A DNA stretch of 64,000 bases from NCBI RefSeq assembly GCF_001953885.1, contig NZ_MQUS01000009.1, positions 62,277 to 126,276 of the forward strand. Reading direction: 5' to 3'. The DNA is from Streptomyces sp. IMTB 2501. Its GTDB lineage: Bacteria > Actinomycetota > Actinomycetes > Streptomycetales > Streptomycetaceae. This document shows, one piece after another, positions 47,364 through 55,816 of this stretch. The translations under genes were made by a program, and so were the position numbers. How positions within the stretch are numbered: the first letter of the stretch is position 1; the number at the start of each line of letters is the position of its first letter. The notes beneath the pieces were generated by a model. The model worked only from the letters and a program-made list of their open reading frames with translations. It ran no database searches and had not been told where the DNA came from.

Positions 47364-48956
47364 TCACTCCGCGGCCGAGACCAACTCCGTTTCCTGCTCG
47401 CCCTGCTGAGCGGCCGGCGCCTTGCCCGGCAGGAACAGGGCCGTCACCACGGCGCCGATCAGCGCGACGCCCACCCCGCACAGGGCGGTGACGTGCATGG
47501 CGTGCAGGAACGCGTCGTCGGCGGGGGTGACCAGGGCCTTGCCCTGCGGGCCGAGCTTGCCGGCGATGCCGAGGGTGGCCTCGATGGACTCGGCGGCCTT
47601 GTCGCGCAGGGCCGGCGGCAGCATGCCCAGCTTGCCCTCGATGCCGTTGCGGTACGAGGTGGCGAGCACCGAGCCGAGCACGGCGATGCCGAGCGCGCCG
47701 CCGACCTGGCGGAAGGTGTTGCTGAGCGCGGAGGCCGAGCCGGCCTTCTCGCGCGGCAGGGCCTGCATGATGACGACCGAGGTCGGCGTCATGATGTGCG
47801 CCATGCCGGTGCCCATCAGGAAGAAGACGACCTCAAGCAGCCAGATCGGTGTGTCGGCCTCGAAGGTGGCGAACATGGCCAGCGTCGCCGCGATCAGCAC
47901 CAGGCCGGCGGTGGTGGTGGCCCGGTTGCCGAACCGGTCGACCAGCAGCCGGGCGCGCGGCGCGAAGATCAGCTGGGCGAGGGCGAGCGGCAGCATCAGC
48001 ACGCCGGACTCCAGCGGCGAGTAGCCGCGCACGCTCTGGGTGTAGAAGACACCGAAGAACGTGACGCCCATCAGCGCGAAGAAGACCAGCGCGATGGCGC
48101 TCATGGCGGCCGAGAAGACCTTGTTCTTGAAGTAGGTGACGTCGAGCGACGGGTGGTCGCTGCGCCGCTCGAAGACGACGAAGCCGGTGAGGACGAGGAG
48201 ACCGGCGATGATGGTCGCCAGCACCTTCGCGTCGGTGAAGTCGGCCAGCTCGCCGCCCTTGATGATGCCGTAGACCAGCAGGACGAGGCCGACGACGGAC
48301 AGGACGACGCCGACGGGGTCGAGGCGGCCGGGCCTCGGGTCACGGGAGTCGGGCACCAGCACGGTCATGAGGACCAGCGCGACGATCACGATCGGCACGT
48401 TGACGAAGAAGACCGAACCCCACCAGAAGTGGTCGAGAAGGGCACCGCCGGTGATCGGCCCGATGGCGATCGCGAGGCCCACACCGCCCGCCCAGATACC
48501 GATGGCCTTCGGCTGCTCCTCGCGCTCGAAGACGTTCATCAGGACGGCGAGGGTGGCCGGCATGACAAAGGCGGCACCGAGGGCCATCAGCGCGCGGTAG
48601 GCGATCAGCTGGCCGGGCGAGCCGGACTCTGCGGCGAGGGCGGAACCGATGCCGAACACGGCGATGCCGCCGAGCAGCACCTTCTTGCGGCCGAGGCGGT
48701 CGCCGACGAGGCCGGCGGTGAACAGCAGGCCGGCGAAGACGAGGGTATAGGCGTTGATCGCCCACTCGATCTGGCCCTGGGAGGCGCCGAGGCCGGTCGG
48801 CGCGGGGCTGGAGATGGTCTTGATGGCGACGTTCAGGATCGAGTTGTCGAGCACCACGATGAGCAGGCTCAGCATCAGCACGCCGAGGATGGCCCATCGG
48901 CGCCGGTGCACCGCTTCCGGTATCCGGGAGGCAGGGGCAGGGACGGGACTTGTCAT
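47364..48956 (-). CDS. DHA2-family drug exporter (EmrB/QacA-like, 14 TM)
   Basis: A 530-residue multidrug-type antiporter. TM1 carries the DHA2 signature [17 protein letters not shown], with [33 protein letters not shown] as motif A. Some 14 membrane segments are readable, including the extra central pair. The C-terminal tail is acidic ([16 protein letters not shown]). Transcribed with the tetR gene behind it. A perfect inverted repeat GATACG-N9-CGTATC lies 24 bp before its ATG and should control both genes. Confidence 0.92.
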   Translation of the reverse strand: MTSPVPAPASRIPEAVHRRRWAILGVLMLSLLIVVLDNSILNVAIKTISSPAPTGLGASQGQIEWAINAYTLVFAGLLFTAGLVGDRLGRKKVLLGGIAVFGIGSALAAESGSPGQLIAYRALMALGAAFVMPATLAVLMNVFEREEQPKAIGIWAGGVGLAIAIGPITGGALLDHFWWGSVFFVNVPIVIVALVLMTVLVPDSRDPRPGRLDPVGVVLSVVGLVLLVYGIIKGGELADFTDAKVLATIIAGLLVLTGFVVFERRSDHPSLDVTYFKNKVFSAAMSAIALVFFALMGVTFFGVFYTQSVRGYSPLESGVLMLPLALAQLIFAPRARLLVDRFGNRATTTAGLVLIAATLAMFATFEADTPIWLLEVVFFLMGTGMAHIMTPTSVVIMQALPREKAGSASALSNTFRQVGGALGIAVLGSVLATSYRNGIEGKLGMLPPALRDKAAESIEATLGIAGKLGPQGKALVTPADDAFLHAMHVTALCGVGVALIGAVVTALFLPGKAPAAQQGEQETELVSAAE

Positions 48957-48979
48957 GCGTTCGAGCCTACGACCATTTC

Positions 48980-49000
48980 GATACGGAACGGTCTCGTATC
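48980..49000. promoter_or_regulatory. TetR-type operator before the DHA2 exporter
   Basis: GATACG (48980-48985), a 9-nt spacer and CGTATC (48995-49000): a perfect palindrome in an A/T-richer promoter stretch, 24 bp upstream of the start codon. Probable binding site of the TetR protein encoded downstream. Confidence 0.7.
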
Positions 49001-49023
49001 TTACTTCTTTACCAAGGACTTAC

Positions 49024-49057
49024 ACCGCTCGCTTCCGGCCACCGCTCGCTTCCGGCC
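49024..49057. repeat. Tandem duplication of 17 bp upstream of panB
   Basis: ACCGCTCGCTTCCGGCC occurs twice in immediate succession (49024-49040, 49041-49057) in the gap between the DHA2 exporter and panB, about 115 bp before panB. A recent slippage product or a doubled regulatory site. Confidence 0.9.
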
Positions 49058-49170
49058 ACGGACAGGGATCACAGGGGGCGCCCCTGGTCCTGACTGGCAC
49101 GAGGTGCCACCATGGAACCGATCCGGGGACGCCGTCAGGGCGCCTCGAGATGACTGAAGGAGCCGTTGCC

Positions 49171-50055
49171 ATGACGCAGCTTTCGGCTGCCCAGAACGCG
49201 CAGAGCGCGCATTCCGCATCCTCCGACGGCAGCAAGGCGCTGTACGGAGGGAAGAGCACCCGACGCATCACCGTCCGCGACATCACCCTCGCCAAGGAAC
49301 GCGGCGAGAAGTGGCCCATGCTCACCGCCTACGACGCGATGACCGCGTCCGTCTTCGACGAGTCCGGGATCCCGGTGATGCTGGTCGGCGACTCGGCGGG
49401 CAACTGTCACCTCGGGTACGAGACGACCGTACCCGTCACCCTCGACGAGATGACGATGCTGTCGGCGGCCGTGGTCCGCGGCACGCGGCGCGCCCTGATC
49501 GTCGGCGACCTCCCGTTCGGCTCCTACCAGGAGGGTCCGGTGCAGGCGCTGCGCTCGGCGACCCGGCTGGTGAAGGAGGCCGGGGTCGGGGCGGTCAAGC
49601 TGGAGGGCGGCGAGCGGTCGCACGAGCAGATCCGGCTGCTGGTCGAGTCCGGCATCCCGGTCATGGCCCACATCGGGCTGACCCCGCAGTCCGTCAACGC
49701 GATGGGCTATCGCGTGCAGGGGCGCGGCGAGGAGGCGGCGCAGCAGTTGCTGCGGGACGCGAAGGCGGTCCAGGACGCGGGCGCGTTCGCGGTCGTCCTG
49801 GAACTCGTCCCGGCGGAGCTGGCGGCCGAGGTGACGCGGGTGCTGCACATCCCGACGGTCGGCATCGGTGCCGGCCCCGAGACGGACGCGCAGGTCCTGG
49901 TCTGGACGGACATGCTCGGCCTGACCTCCGGCCGGGTCCCGAAGTTCGTCAAGAAGTACGCCGACCTGCGTGAGGTCATGGGCAACGCGGCGAAGTCGTT
50001 CGCGGAGGACGTCGTCACCGGAACGTTCCCCCTGGAGGAACACTCCGTCCACTGA
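49171..50055 (+). CDS. panB: 3-methyl-2-oxobutanoate hydroxymethyltransferase PanB
   Basis: A 294-residue cytoplasmic enzyme, first step of pantothenate and coenzyme A synthesis: methylene-tetrahydrofolate plus 3-methyl-2-oxobutanoate to 2-dehydropantoate. The barrel motifs are complete: MLTAYDAMTASVFDESGI, VGDSAGNCHLGYETTVPVT (metal-binding Asp), GDLPFGSYQ, VKLEGGE, VMAHIGLTPQ and LELVPAEL with the catalytic Glu, then TVGIGAG. The N-terminal 30 residues are low-complexity, common in Streptomyces orthologs. The ATG at 49171 has AAGGAG 8 nt upstream. A strong terminator follows; panC is not nearby. Confidence 0.96.
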   Translation: MTQLSAAQNAQSAHSASSDGSKALYGGKSTRRITVRDITLAKERGEKWPMLTAYDAMTASVFDESGIPVMLVGDSAGNCHLGYETTVPVTLDEMTMLSAAVVRGTRRALIVGDLPFGSYQEGPVQALRSATRLVKEAGVGAVKLEGGERSHEQIRLLVESGIPVMAHIGLTPQSVNAMGYRVQGRGEEAAQQLLRDAKAVQDAGAFAVVLELVPAELAAEVTRVLHIPTVGIGAGPETDAQVLVWTDMLGLTSGRVPKFVKKYADLREVMGNAAKSFAEDVVTGTFPLEEHSVH

Positions 50056-50074
50056 GCCACTGCGGCAACACCCC

Positions 50075-50119
50075 GGCAGCCCCGCTGATCTTCCCCCGTC
50101 AGCGGGGCTGCCCCCTTTT
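50075..50119 (+). terminator. Strong rho-independent terminator after panB
   Basis: GGCAGCCCCGCTGA (50075-50088) pairs perfectly with TCAGCGGGGCTGCC (50099-50112), 14 bp with a 10-nt loop, followed by CCCTTTTG. Confidence 0.92.
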
Positions 50120-50131
50120 GCGTCCGGACGT

Positions 50132-50172
50132 TGTCGGTGGCTGTAGGCGGCCTGTCGGTGGTTTGTCGGTGG
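50132..50172. promoter_or_regulatory. Three TGTCGGTGG repeats before the ABC exporter
   Basis: TGTCGGTGG occurs at 50132-50140, 50153-50161 and 50164-50172, spaced 21 and 11 bp, about two turns and one turn of the helix, directly upstream of the exporter's ATPase gene (start 50193). Phased direct repeats of this kind suit an OmpR/SARP-type activator; a large SARP-type gene lies convergently downstream. Confidence 0.5.
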
Positions 50173-50192
50173 GCGCTGGCACTGTCTGACGC

Positions 50193-51218
50193 ATGACGCG
50201 AATCGAACACAACCCCGTCGGCGCGAGCCACGCAGTGACGGTACGGGGACTGGTCAAGCACTACGGCGAGACCAAGGCGCTGGACGGTGTCGACCTGGAC
50301 GTGCGCGAGGGCACCGTGATGGGTGTGCTCGGGCCGAACGGCGCCGGCAAGACCACCCTCGTACGGATCCTGTCCACCCTGATCACCCCGGACGCCGGAC
50401 AGGCCACCGTGGCCGGCTACGACGTCGTACGGCAGCCGCGGCAGCTGCGCCGGGTGATCGGACTGACCGGACAGTACGCCTCGGTGGACGAGAAGCTGCC
50501 CGGCTGGGAGAACCTGTACATGATCGGCCGGCTGCTGGACCTGTCCCGCAAGGACGCCCGCGCCCGCGCCGACGAGCTGCTGGAGCGGTTCTCCCTCACG
50601 GACGCGGCCAAGCGGCCTGCCAGTACGTACTCCGGCGGTATGCGGCGGCGGCTGGATCTCGCCGCCTCTATGATCGGCCGCCCGGCCGTCCTCTACCTCG
50701 ACGAGCCCACCACCGGGCTCGACCCCCGTACCCGTAACGAGGTCTGGGACGAGGTCAAGGCGATGGTCGGCGACGGCGTCACGGTGCTGCTGACCACCCA
50801 GTACATGGAGGAGGCCGAACAGCTCGCCTCCGAGCTGACCGTGGTCGACCGCGGCAAGGTCATCGCGAACGGCAGGATCGAGGAGCTGAAGGCCAAGGTC
50901 GGCGGCCGTACCCTCCGCGTGCGGCCCGTCGACCCGCTGCAGCTGCGCCCGCTCGCCGCCATGCTGGACGAGCTGGGCATCACCGGGCTCGCGAGCAGCA
51001 CCGTGGACCCCGAGTCCGGGACGCTGCTGGTGCCGGTCCTCAGCGACGAGCAGCTGACCGCCGTGGTCGGCGCGGTCACCGCGCGCGGCATCACGATGTC
51101 CTCCATCACCACCGAACTGCCCAGCCTGGACGAGGTGTTCCTGTCCCTCACCGGCCACCGTGCCGGTGCCCCGCAGGACGCCACGCCCGCCGACGACCGC
51201 CAGGAGGTCGCCGTATGA
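50193..51218 (+). CDS. ABC transporter ATP-binding protein (DrrA-like)
   Basis: A 341-residue ATPase subunit of a drug/antibiotic exporter. Walker A GPNGAGKTTLV, Q loop at GLTGQYASVDEKL, signature YSGGMRRRLDLA, Walker B VLYLDEPTTGLDP and H-loop region LLTTQYMEEAEQL. The C-terminal 110 residues form the DrrA-type extension (DUF4162-like; VGGRTLRVRPVDPLQL). Its TGA overlaps the ATG of the permease, so the two are coupled. Three TGTCGGTGG repeats lie in the promoter. The compound exported is unknown. Confidence 0.93.
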   Translation: MTRIEHNPVGASHAVTVRGLVKHYGETKALDGVDLDVREGTVMGVLGPNGAGKTTLVRILSTLITPDAGQATVAGYDVVRQPRQLRRVIGLTGQYASVDEKLPGWENLYMIGRLLDLSRKDARARADELLERFSLTDAAKRPASTYSGGMRRRLDLAASMIGRPAVLYLDEPTTGLDPRTRNEVWDEVKAMVGDGVTVLLTTQYMEEAEQLASELTVVDRGKVIANGRIEELKAKVGGRTLRVRPVDPLQLRPLAAMLDELGITGLASSTVDPESGTLLVPVLSDEQLTAVVGAVTARGITMSSITTELPSLDEVFLSLTGHRAGAPQDATPADDRQEVAV

Positions 51219-52033
51219 CCGCCACCGCAGCCACTCCCGTCGCCGACGTCGACGTCCGTATCCCGCTGCGCGGGCATCTGCGGCACACCGGCGCGCTCAT
51301 CCGGCGCAATCTGCTGTGGATACGCCAGGACCCGGAGTCGATGTTCGACGCGCTGCTGATGCCCGTCGTCTTCACGCTGCTGTTCGTGTACGTCTTCGGC
51401 GGCTCGATCGGCCAGGCGCTGGGCGGCGGCCAGGGCCAGTACGTGCAGTACGTCATCCCCGGCATGATCGCGATGATGAGCATGACGCTCTCGCAGGGTG
51501 TCGGCACCGGATTCAGCCAGGACTTCAACAGCGGGGTCATGGACCGGTTCCGCACGCTGCCGATCGGCCGCGGATCCGTGCTGTTCGCGAAGATCGCCGT
51601 CGAGCTGGGGAGGATGCTGTTCGCGACGGTCATCCTGATGGTCGTGGCCGTCCTGGTCGGTTTCCACATCACGCACTGGACGGGCCTGTTCGCCACCGTC
51701 GGTCTGTCCGCGCTGTTCGCCTCGTCGATCATGTGGGTGTTCCTCACCCTCGGCGTGATGCTGAAGAGCGCGCAGTCCGTGCAGGGGGTGGGCTTCCTGG
51801 TCCTGTTCCCGCTGCAGTTCGGGTCCTCGATCTTCGCGCCGACCAGGTCGATGCCGGGCTGGCTGCGGCACTTCACCGACTACAACCCGCTGTCCACGCT
51901 CGCGGACGCGGCCCGCGGGCTGATGGTGGGCGGCCCGGTGGCGCACGACGTGTGGGTGACCGTGGCCTGGTCGGTGGCGATCACGGCCGTCATGGGACCG
52001 GTCGCGATCCACAAGTTCCGCACGAAGAACTGA
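51215..52033 (+). CDS. ABC-2 type exporter permease (DrrB-like)
   Basis: A 272-residue membrane subunit with six helices after a 40-residue cytosolic start. FRTLPIGRGSVLFAKIAVELGRMLF is the ABC-2 coupling region and FGSSIFAPTRSMPGWLRHFTDYNPLSTLADAAR is the usual DrrB C-terminal loop. The start overlaps the ATPase gene by 4 bp. Together they make a homodimeric-type exporter. It converges with a giant SARP-type regulator gene; the probable terminator lies inside the 3' end of that gene. Confidence 0.93.
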   Translation: MTATAATPVADVDVRIPLRGHLRHTGALIRRNLLWIRQDPESMFDALLMPVVFTLLFVYVFGGSIGQALGGGQGQYVQYVIPGMIAMMSMTLSQGVGTGFSQDFNSGVMDRFRTLPIGRGSVLFAKIAVELGRMLFATVILMVVAVLVGFHITHWTGLFATVGLSALFASSIMWVFLTLGVMLKSAQSVQGVGFLVLFPLQFGSSIFAPTRSMPGWLRHFTDYNPLSTLADAARGLMVGGPVAHDVWVTVAWSVAITAVMGPVAIHKFRTKN

Positions 52034-52059
52034 CGTTCGCCCGCCAGGAAGAGTGCGGC

Positions 52060-55000
52060 TCAGAGCAGGGCGGTGGCCTCCACGAGGGAGAGGCCACCGC
52101 CCTCGGCGTACGCGGCCCGGTAGACCGGCTCGTCCAGGGCCTCCCGGATCCGGGCCTCGGTCAGGTTCCGGACCTGGAGCTCGGTCCCGGAGGCGACGTG
52201 CCCGGGCGGCATCATGGCGTCGGCGGCACCCAGGCAGCGGGCGGCGTCGGCGGCGCGGCCGCCGCCGTCGACGCGGGCGAGGGCCATCGCCGCGGTGGTG
52301 AGGCAGACGGAGTACAGGTGCGGGGTGATGACCTGGGCCAGGGGGTCACCGGCGAGCCCCAGCGCCTGCGAGGTCCGGTCCAGGGCGTCCTCGGCACGGC
52401 CCTCAAGGGCGTCCAGCCAGGCCTCCTGGGTGAGGATGACCGAGTCGAAGACGACGAAGTGCGCGATGCTGAACTCCTCGCGCAGCAGCAGCAGTTGCTC
52501 ACGGGCCTCCGCGATGCGCCCGGTCAGGCCGAGCTGGGCCGCGAGGAACAGCCGGGCGGCGGGCATCGCCTCGTTGTGGACGCCGTCCTGGCTCGCGATG
52601 ACGTCCCGGAGCAGTCGCTCGCCGCGCTCGGCGTCGCCGCTCTCCATGAGCACGCTGCCGAGGCGGGCGCGGAGGATGGCCATCTGCCCGCGGGCACCGA
52701 GGCGTTCGGCGTGTTCGACGGCCGCCTCGTAGTCGGCCGCGGCCTCCCGGTAGGCGCCCTGGCGTTCATGGGCCTCGCCGCGGGCCGACAGTGCCTCGGC
52801 GGTGCCCCAGGCGTCACCCAGGCGGCGGAAGATCTCCAGCGCCTCATCGGCGTCGCGGGTGGCGTCGCCCGCCCAGGCGGAGCGGTTGGCGAGGGTGTTG
52901 GCGCGCATCTGCAGGGTCGCGGCCAGTTCCCACTCGAAGCCGGGGGTCTCCCGGCAGGTCCGGACACAGGCGTCCGTGACGGTCCGCAGCGCGTCCAGAC
53001 CGCCGGTCAGCATCACCGCGTAGAACCACAGGATGCCGGGCGCGCGGCAGGTCTGCGGCAGCCCGGGCTGGTAGACCCGGGTGATGGCGCGCAGCTTGGC
53101 CTGCGCCTGAGCGGTCTGCCAGGAGTCCAGCTCGGTGTCCATGCAGGCGAGATGGGCCAGATGGACGCCGCGGCGGGCCTCCAGGAGGACCTCGCCGGTG
53201 TACGGGGGCGGGGTGTCGGTGCACGGCCGCCACACCGGGTGGGCGGGGCGGACCGGTTCGGCGAACGGGTCGGGGCCGAGCGCCATGACCTCCTGGCACC
53301 TGGTGCGGGTCTCGATGCGCTGGTCGCGCATCTGCCAGAACCACACCAGGGACAGCGTCAGGCACAGCGCCTCCTGCTCGTCCCCGGCGGCGACGGCGTG
53401 CCGCAGGGCGGTGCGCAGGTTCTCGTACTCCAGCTGGAACCGGTCGATGGCGGTGCGCTGTTCGGGGCCGCGCAGCAACGAGTCGGTGGTGCGGCCGAGT
53501 TCTCGGTAGTACGCGAGGTGCGCGCGCTCGGCGCCGGCGCGCCGGCCTGCCTCGTCCAGCCGTTCGCCGGCGTACTCGGCCACGGTCTCCAGCAGCCGGT
53601 AGCGCATGGCCGCATCGGCCGAAGGAGCGGCCACCACAAGGGACTTGTCCACCAGCGAGCCGAGCGCGTCCAGGGCGGCCGGGCCGCACACGGCCTCGGC
53701 GGCGGCCAGGTCGCAGCCGCCCGCGAAGACGGACAGCCGGGCGAGGACGTCCCGTTCGTCCGCGTCCAGCAGATCCCAGGACCAGTCCACGACGGCCCGC
53801 AGCGTCTGCTGGCGGGGCAGCACGGTGCGGCTGCCGGAGGTGAGCAGCCGGAAGCGGTCGTCGAGCCGGTCGGCTATCTGCCGCGGGGTCAGCATCCGCA
53901 GGCGCGCCGCGGCCAGCTCGATGGCGAGCGGCAGGCCGTCGAGTCGCCGGCAGATCTCGGCGCAGGCCCCGGGATCGTCCTCGACACGGAATCCGGGCCG
54001 GGCGGCCGCGCCGCGGTCGGCGAGCAGCCGCAGTGCGACCGGCTCGGGCAGCGGCTCCACAGGCCGCACCAACTCCCCCGGCACGCCGAGGGGTTCGCGG
54101 CTGGTGGCGAGGACGGTCAGCTCCGGGCAGCGGGCCAGCAGGCGCTCGGTGAGGTGGGCGGCCGCCTCGATGACGTGCTCGCAGTTGTCCAGGACGATCA
54201 GCATCCGGCGCCGGGCGCAGTGCTCCACGATCCGTTCGAGGGGGTCGTCGTAGCGGTCGGCGACCGCGCGTATGCTCTCGGCCCCCGCGCCGTGCAGCAC
54301 GGTCTCGCGGGCGCCGATCGCGGTGAGCACGGCCTGCGGTACGGCCTCGGGGTCGTCCACGGGCGCGAGTTCGGCCAGCCACACCCCGTCCCGGGCGGTG
54401 TGCCGTACCGCGTCGGCGGCCTCCTGGGACAGCCGGGTCTTGCCGGCGCCGCCGGGCCCGAGCAGCGTGACCAGGCGGGCGGTGGTGAGATCGGCGCCGA
54501 TGGCCTCGATGTCGGACTCCCGGCCGACGAAGGAGGTGAGCCGGGCGGGCAGGTTGCCGAGGACCCGGCGCTCCGGCTCCCCAGGAGCTTCTGTCAGCAA
54601 CTCGGTGTGCAGGGCGCGCAGTTCGGGGCCGGGGTCGGAGCCGAGCCGGTCCGCGAGCAGCCGTCGTACGTCCTCGTAGGCGGCGAGGGCCTGGGCCGGG
54701 CGGCCGGCGCCGCGCAGGGAGCGCAGCCGCAGCGCCTGCAGCGGCTCGTCCAGCGGGTGGTCGTCGCACAGCGCGGTCAGCTCGGGCAGGGACTGCACGG
54801 CGTGGCCGAGGGCGAGGGCGGCGGTGTGCCGGGCACGCAGGGCGTCGAGCCGACGGGTCTCCCAGCGGGCCGCCTCGGCGGTGTGGTCGGGCAGGTCGGC
54901 GAGCGCGGGGCCGCGCCACAGGGCGAGCGCGTCGTCCAGGACGGCGGCGGCCTTGGCCGGGTCGCCGTCGGCGAGGGCCGCGAGGCCGTCGCCGGTCAGC

Positions 55001-55314
55001 CGCTCGAAACGGGTGAGGTCGACGTCGTCGGGGGCGGCGGTGAGCCGGTAGCCGCCCTCGGCGGAGGCGACGGCGTCCGCGCCGAGCGTACGGCGCAGCC
55101 GGCCGACCAGCGCCTGCAGCGCCCCGGCGGCGTCGGCGGGCGGGTCGGCGCCCCACACCTCGTCGACCAGCACGGCGGCGGGCACGGTCCGTCCGGCGCG
55201 CAGCGCGAGGACGCCCAGCAGGGCACGCAGCCGCGCCCCGCCGACCGGGACGGCCGTACCGTCGGGGCGGAGTACCTGGGTGGTGCCGAGCAGGCGATAG
55301 CGCACGGGGTCCAT
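52060..55314 (-). CDS. AfsR/SARP-family regulator with BTAD, NTPase and TPR domains
   Basis: A 1084-residue regulator. Residues 1-95 form a winged-helix DNA-binding domain (MDPVRYRLLGTTQVLRPDG; LRALLGVLALRAGRTV), 96-245 the bacterial transcriptional activation domain (DVDLTRFERLTGDGLAALADGD). An NTPase domain follows with P-loop LLGPGGAGKTRL, Walker B RRMLIVLDNCEHV and LATSREPLGVPGE. From about residue 620 the protein is TPR-like repeats (AEALSARGEAHERQGAYREAAADYEAAVEHAERLG). This matches large AfsR-like regulators of secondary metabolism. Facing an ABC exporter, it may control it, but no biosynthetic genes are nearby. Confidence 0.9.
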   Translation of the reverse strand: MDPVRYRLLGTTQVLRPDGTAVPVGGARLRALLGVLALRAGRTVPAAVLVDEVWGADPPADAAGALQALVGRLRRTLGADAVASAEGGYRLTAAPDDVDLTRFERLTGDGLAALADGDPAKAAAVLDDALALWRGPALADLPDHTAEAARWETRRLDALRARHTAALALGHAVQSLPELTALCDDHPLDEPLQALRLRSLRGAGRPAQALAAYEDVRRLLADRLGSDPGPELRALHTELLTEAPGEPERRVLGNLPARLTSFVGRESDIEAIGADLTTARLVTLLGPGGAGKTRLSQEAADAVRHTARDGVWLAELAPVDDPEAVPQAVLTAIGARETVLHGAGAESIRAVADRYDDPLERIVEHCARRRMLIVLDNCEHVIEAAAHLTERLLARCPELTVLATSREPLGVPGELVRPVEPLPEPVALRLLADRGAAARPGFRVEDDPGACAEICRRLDGLPLAIELAAARLRMLTPRQIADRLDDRFRLLTSGSRTVLPRQQTLRAVVDWSWDLLDADERDVLARLSVFAGGCDLAAAEAVCGPAALDALGSLVDKSLVVAAPSADAAMRYRLLETVAEYAGERLDEAGRRAGAERAHLAYYRELGRTTDSLLRGPEQRTAIDRFQLEYENLRTALRHAVAAGDEQEALCLTLSLVWFWQMRDQRIETRTRCQEVMALGPDPFAEPVRPAHPVWRPCTDTPPPYTGEVLLEARRGVHLAHLACMDTELDSWQTAQAQAKLRAITRVYQPGLPQTCRAPGILWFYAVMLTGGLDALRTVTDACVRTCRETPGFEWELAATLQMRANTLANRSAWAGDATRDADEALEIFRRLGDAWGTAEALSARGEAHERQGAYREAAADYEAAVEHAERLGARGQMAILRARLGSVLMESGDAERGERLLRDVIASQDGVHNEAMPAARLFLAAQLGLTGRIAEAREQLLLLREEFSIAHFVVFDSVILTQEAWLDALEGRAEDALDRTSQALGLAGDPLAQVITPHLYSVCLTTAAMALARVDGGGRAADAARCLGAADAMMPPGHVASGTELQVRNLTEARIREALDEPVYRAAYAEGGGLSLVEATALL
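52067..52103 (+). terminator. Hairpin inside the 3' end of the SARP gene
   Basis: AGGGCGGTGGCCTC (52067-52080) pairs perfectly with GAGGCCACCGCCCT (52090-52103) around a 9-nt loop. It begins 34 bp after the permease stop, within the last 15 codons of the convergent SARP gene, and probably ends the exporter transcript. Confidence 0.65.
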
Positions 55315-55349
55315 TGTCTCCGGGGACGGCCGTACGCCGCTTGCGGGTT

Positions 55350-55685
55350 TCAGATGCGCATGAACTGGTAGGCACCGTTCTCCGGCTGGGTCAGGAGCGT
55401 CCAGGTGGCTGTGCGGACGTCGACGATCAGATACGCCGGGATTCCTCGCAGCGCGTAGTGCTCAGGCTTGGTTTTGTAGTCGCGGTTCTTGTTCTCGGGC
55501 GAGACGACCTCGACGACGCCTGGCAGCCGTTCCTCGATCTGGTTGGCGATACGCCGAGCAGTCGTCGTGTGCGCGTGGGTGACCGGTACCGAAGTGAGCC
55601 CGTTCCTGGTCAGCCGGAGGCGGGCACTCCTGGGCACCTCGATCCGGCCCTGAACCAACTCGACCCAGCCCTCGGCAACCGTCAT
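55350..55685 (-). pseudogene. Uma2 (DUF820) endonuclease-like gene with internal deletion
   Basis: A 111-residue remnant of a Uma2-family PD-(D/E)xK nuclease, a family usually about 180-200 residues long and abundant in Streptomyces. The N-terminal part (EGWVELVQGRIEVPRSARLRL) and the core VEVVSPENKNRDYKTKPEHYALRGIPAYLIVD are recognisable, but the segment between ANQIEERLPG and VVEVVSPENKN, which normally carries the PDVVV-type catalytic Asp, is missing, and the C-terminus stops early at YQFMRI. A strong GAGGAGG site remains before ATG 55685. It is probably inactive; a reduced but functional form is not excluded. Confidence 0.7.
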
Positions 55686-55816
55686 GGCCACCTCCTCAGT
55701 CGACTCGAAATCAGCGTAGGGCTCAGCAGGAACCTCTGGCCGTCCGCGGGACGTTCCCCCCACATCACCGGTACGGTCGACCCCGCCCCGCCCGACCCAT
55801 GACCAGGAGCCCGCCC

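Noticed and set aside
52060-55314. An antibiotic biosynthetic cluster around the SARP gene
   Set aside because: Apart from the exporter no biosynthetic enzymes are present; neighbours are household or unrelated genes.
51160-55371. A 1403-codon open frame on the + strand opposite the SARP gene
   Set aside because: Long antisense frames are expected in high-GC Streptomyces DNA. It lies opposite a gene with clear domains, lacks motifs and a good ribosome site, and overlaps two real genes.
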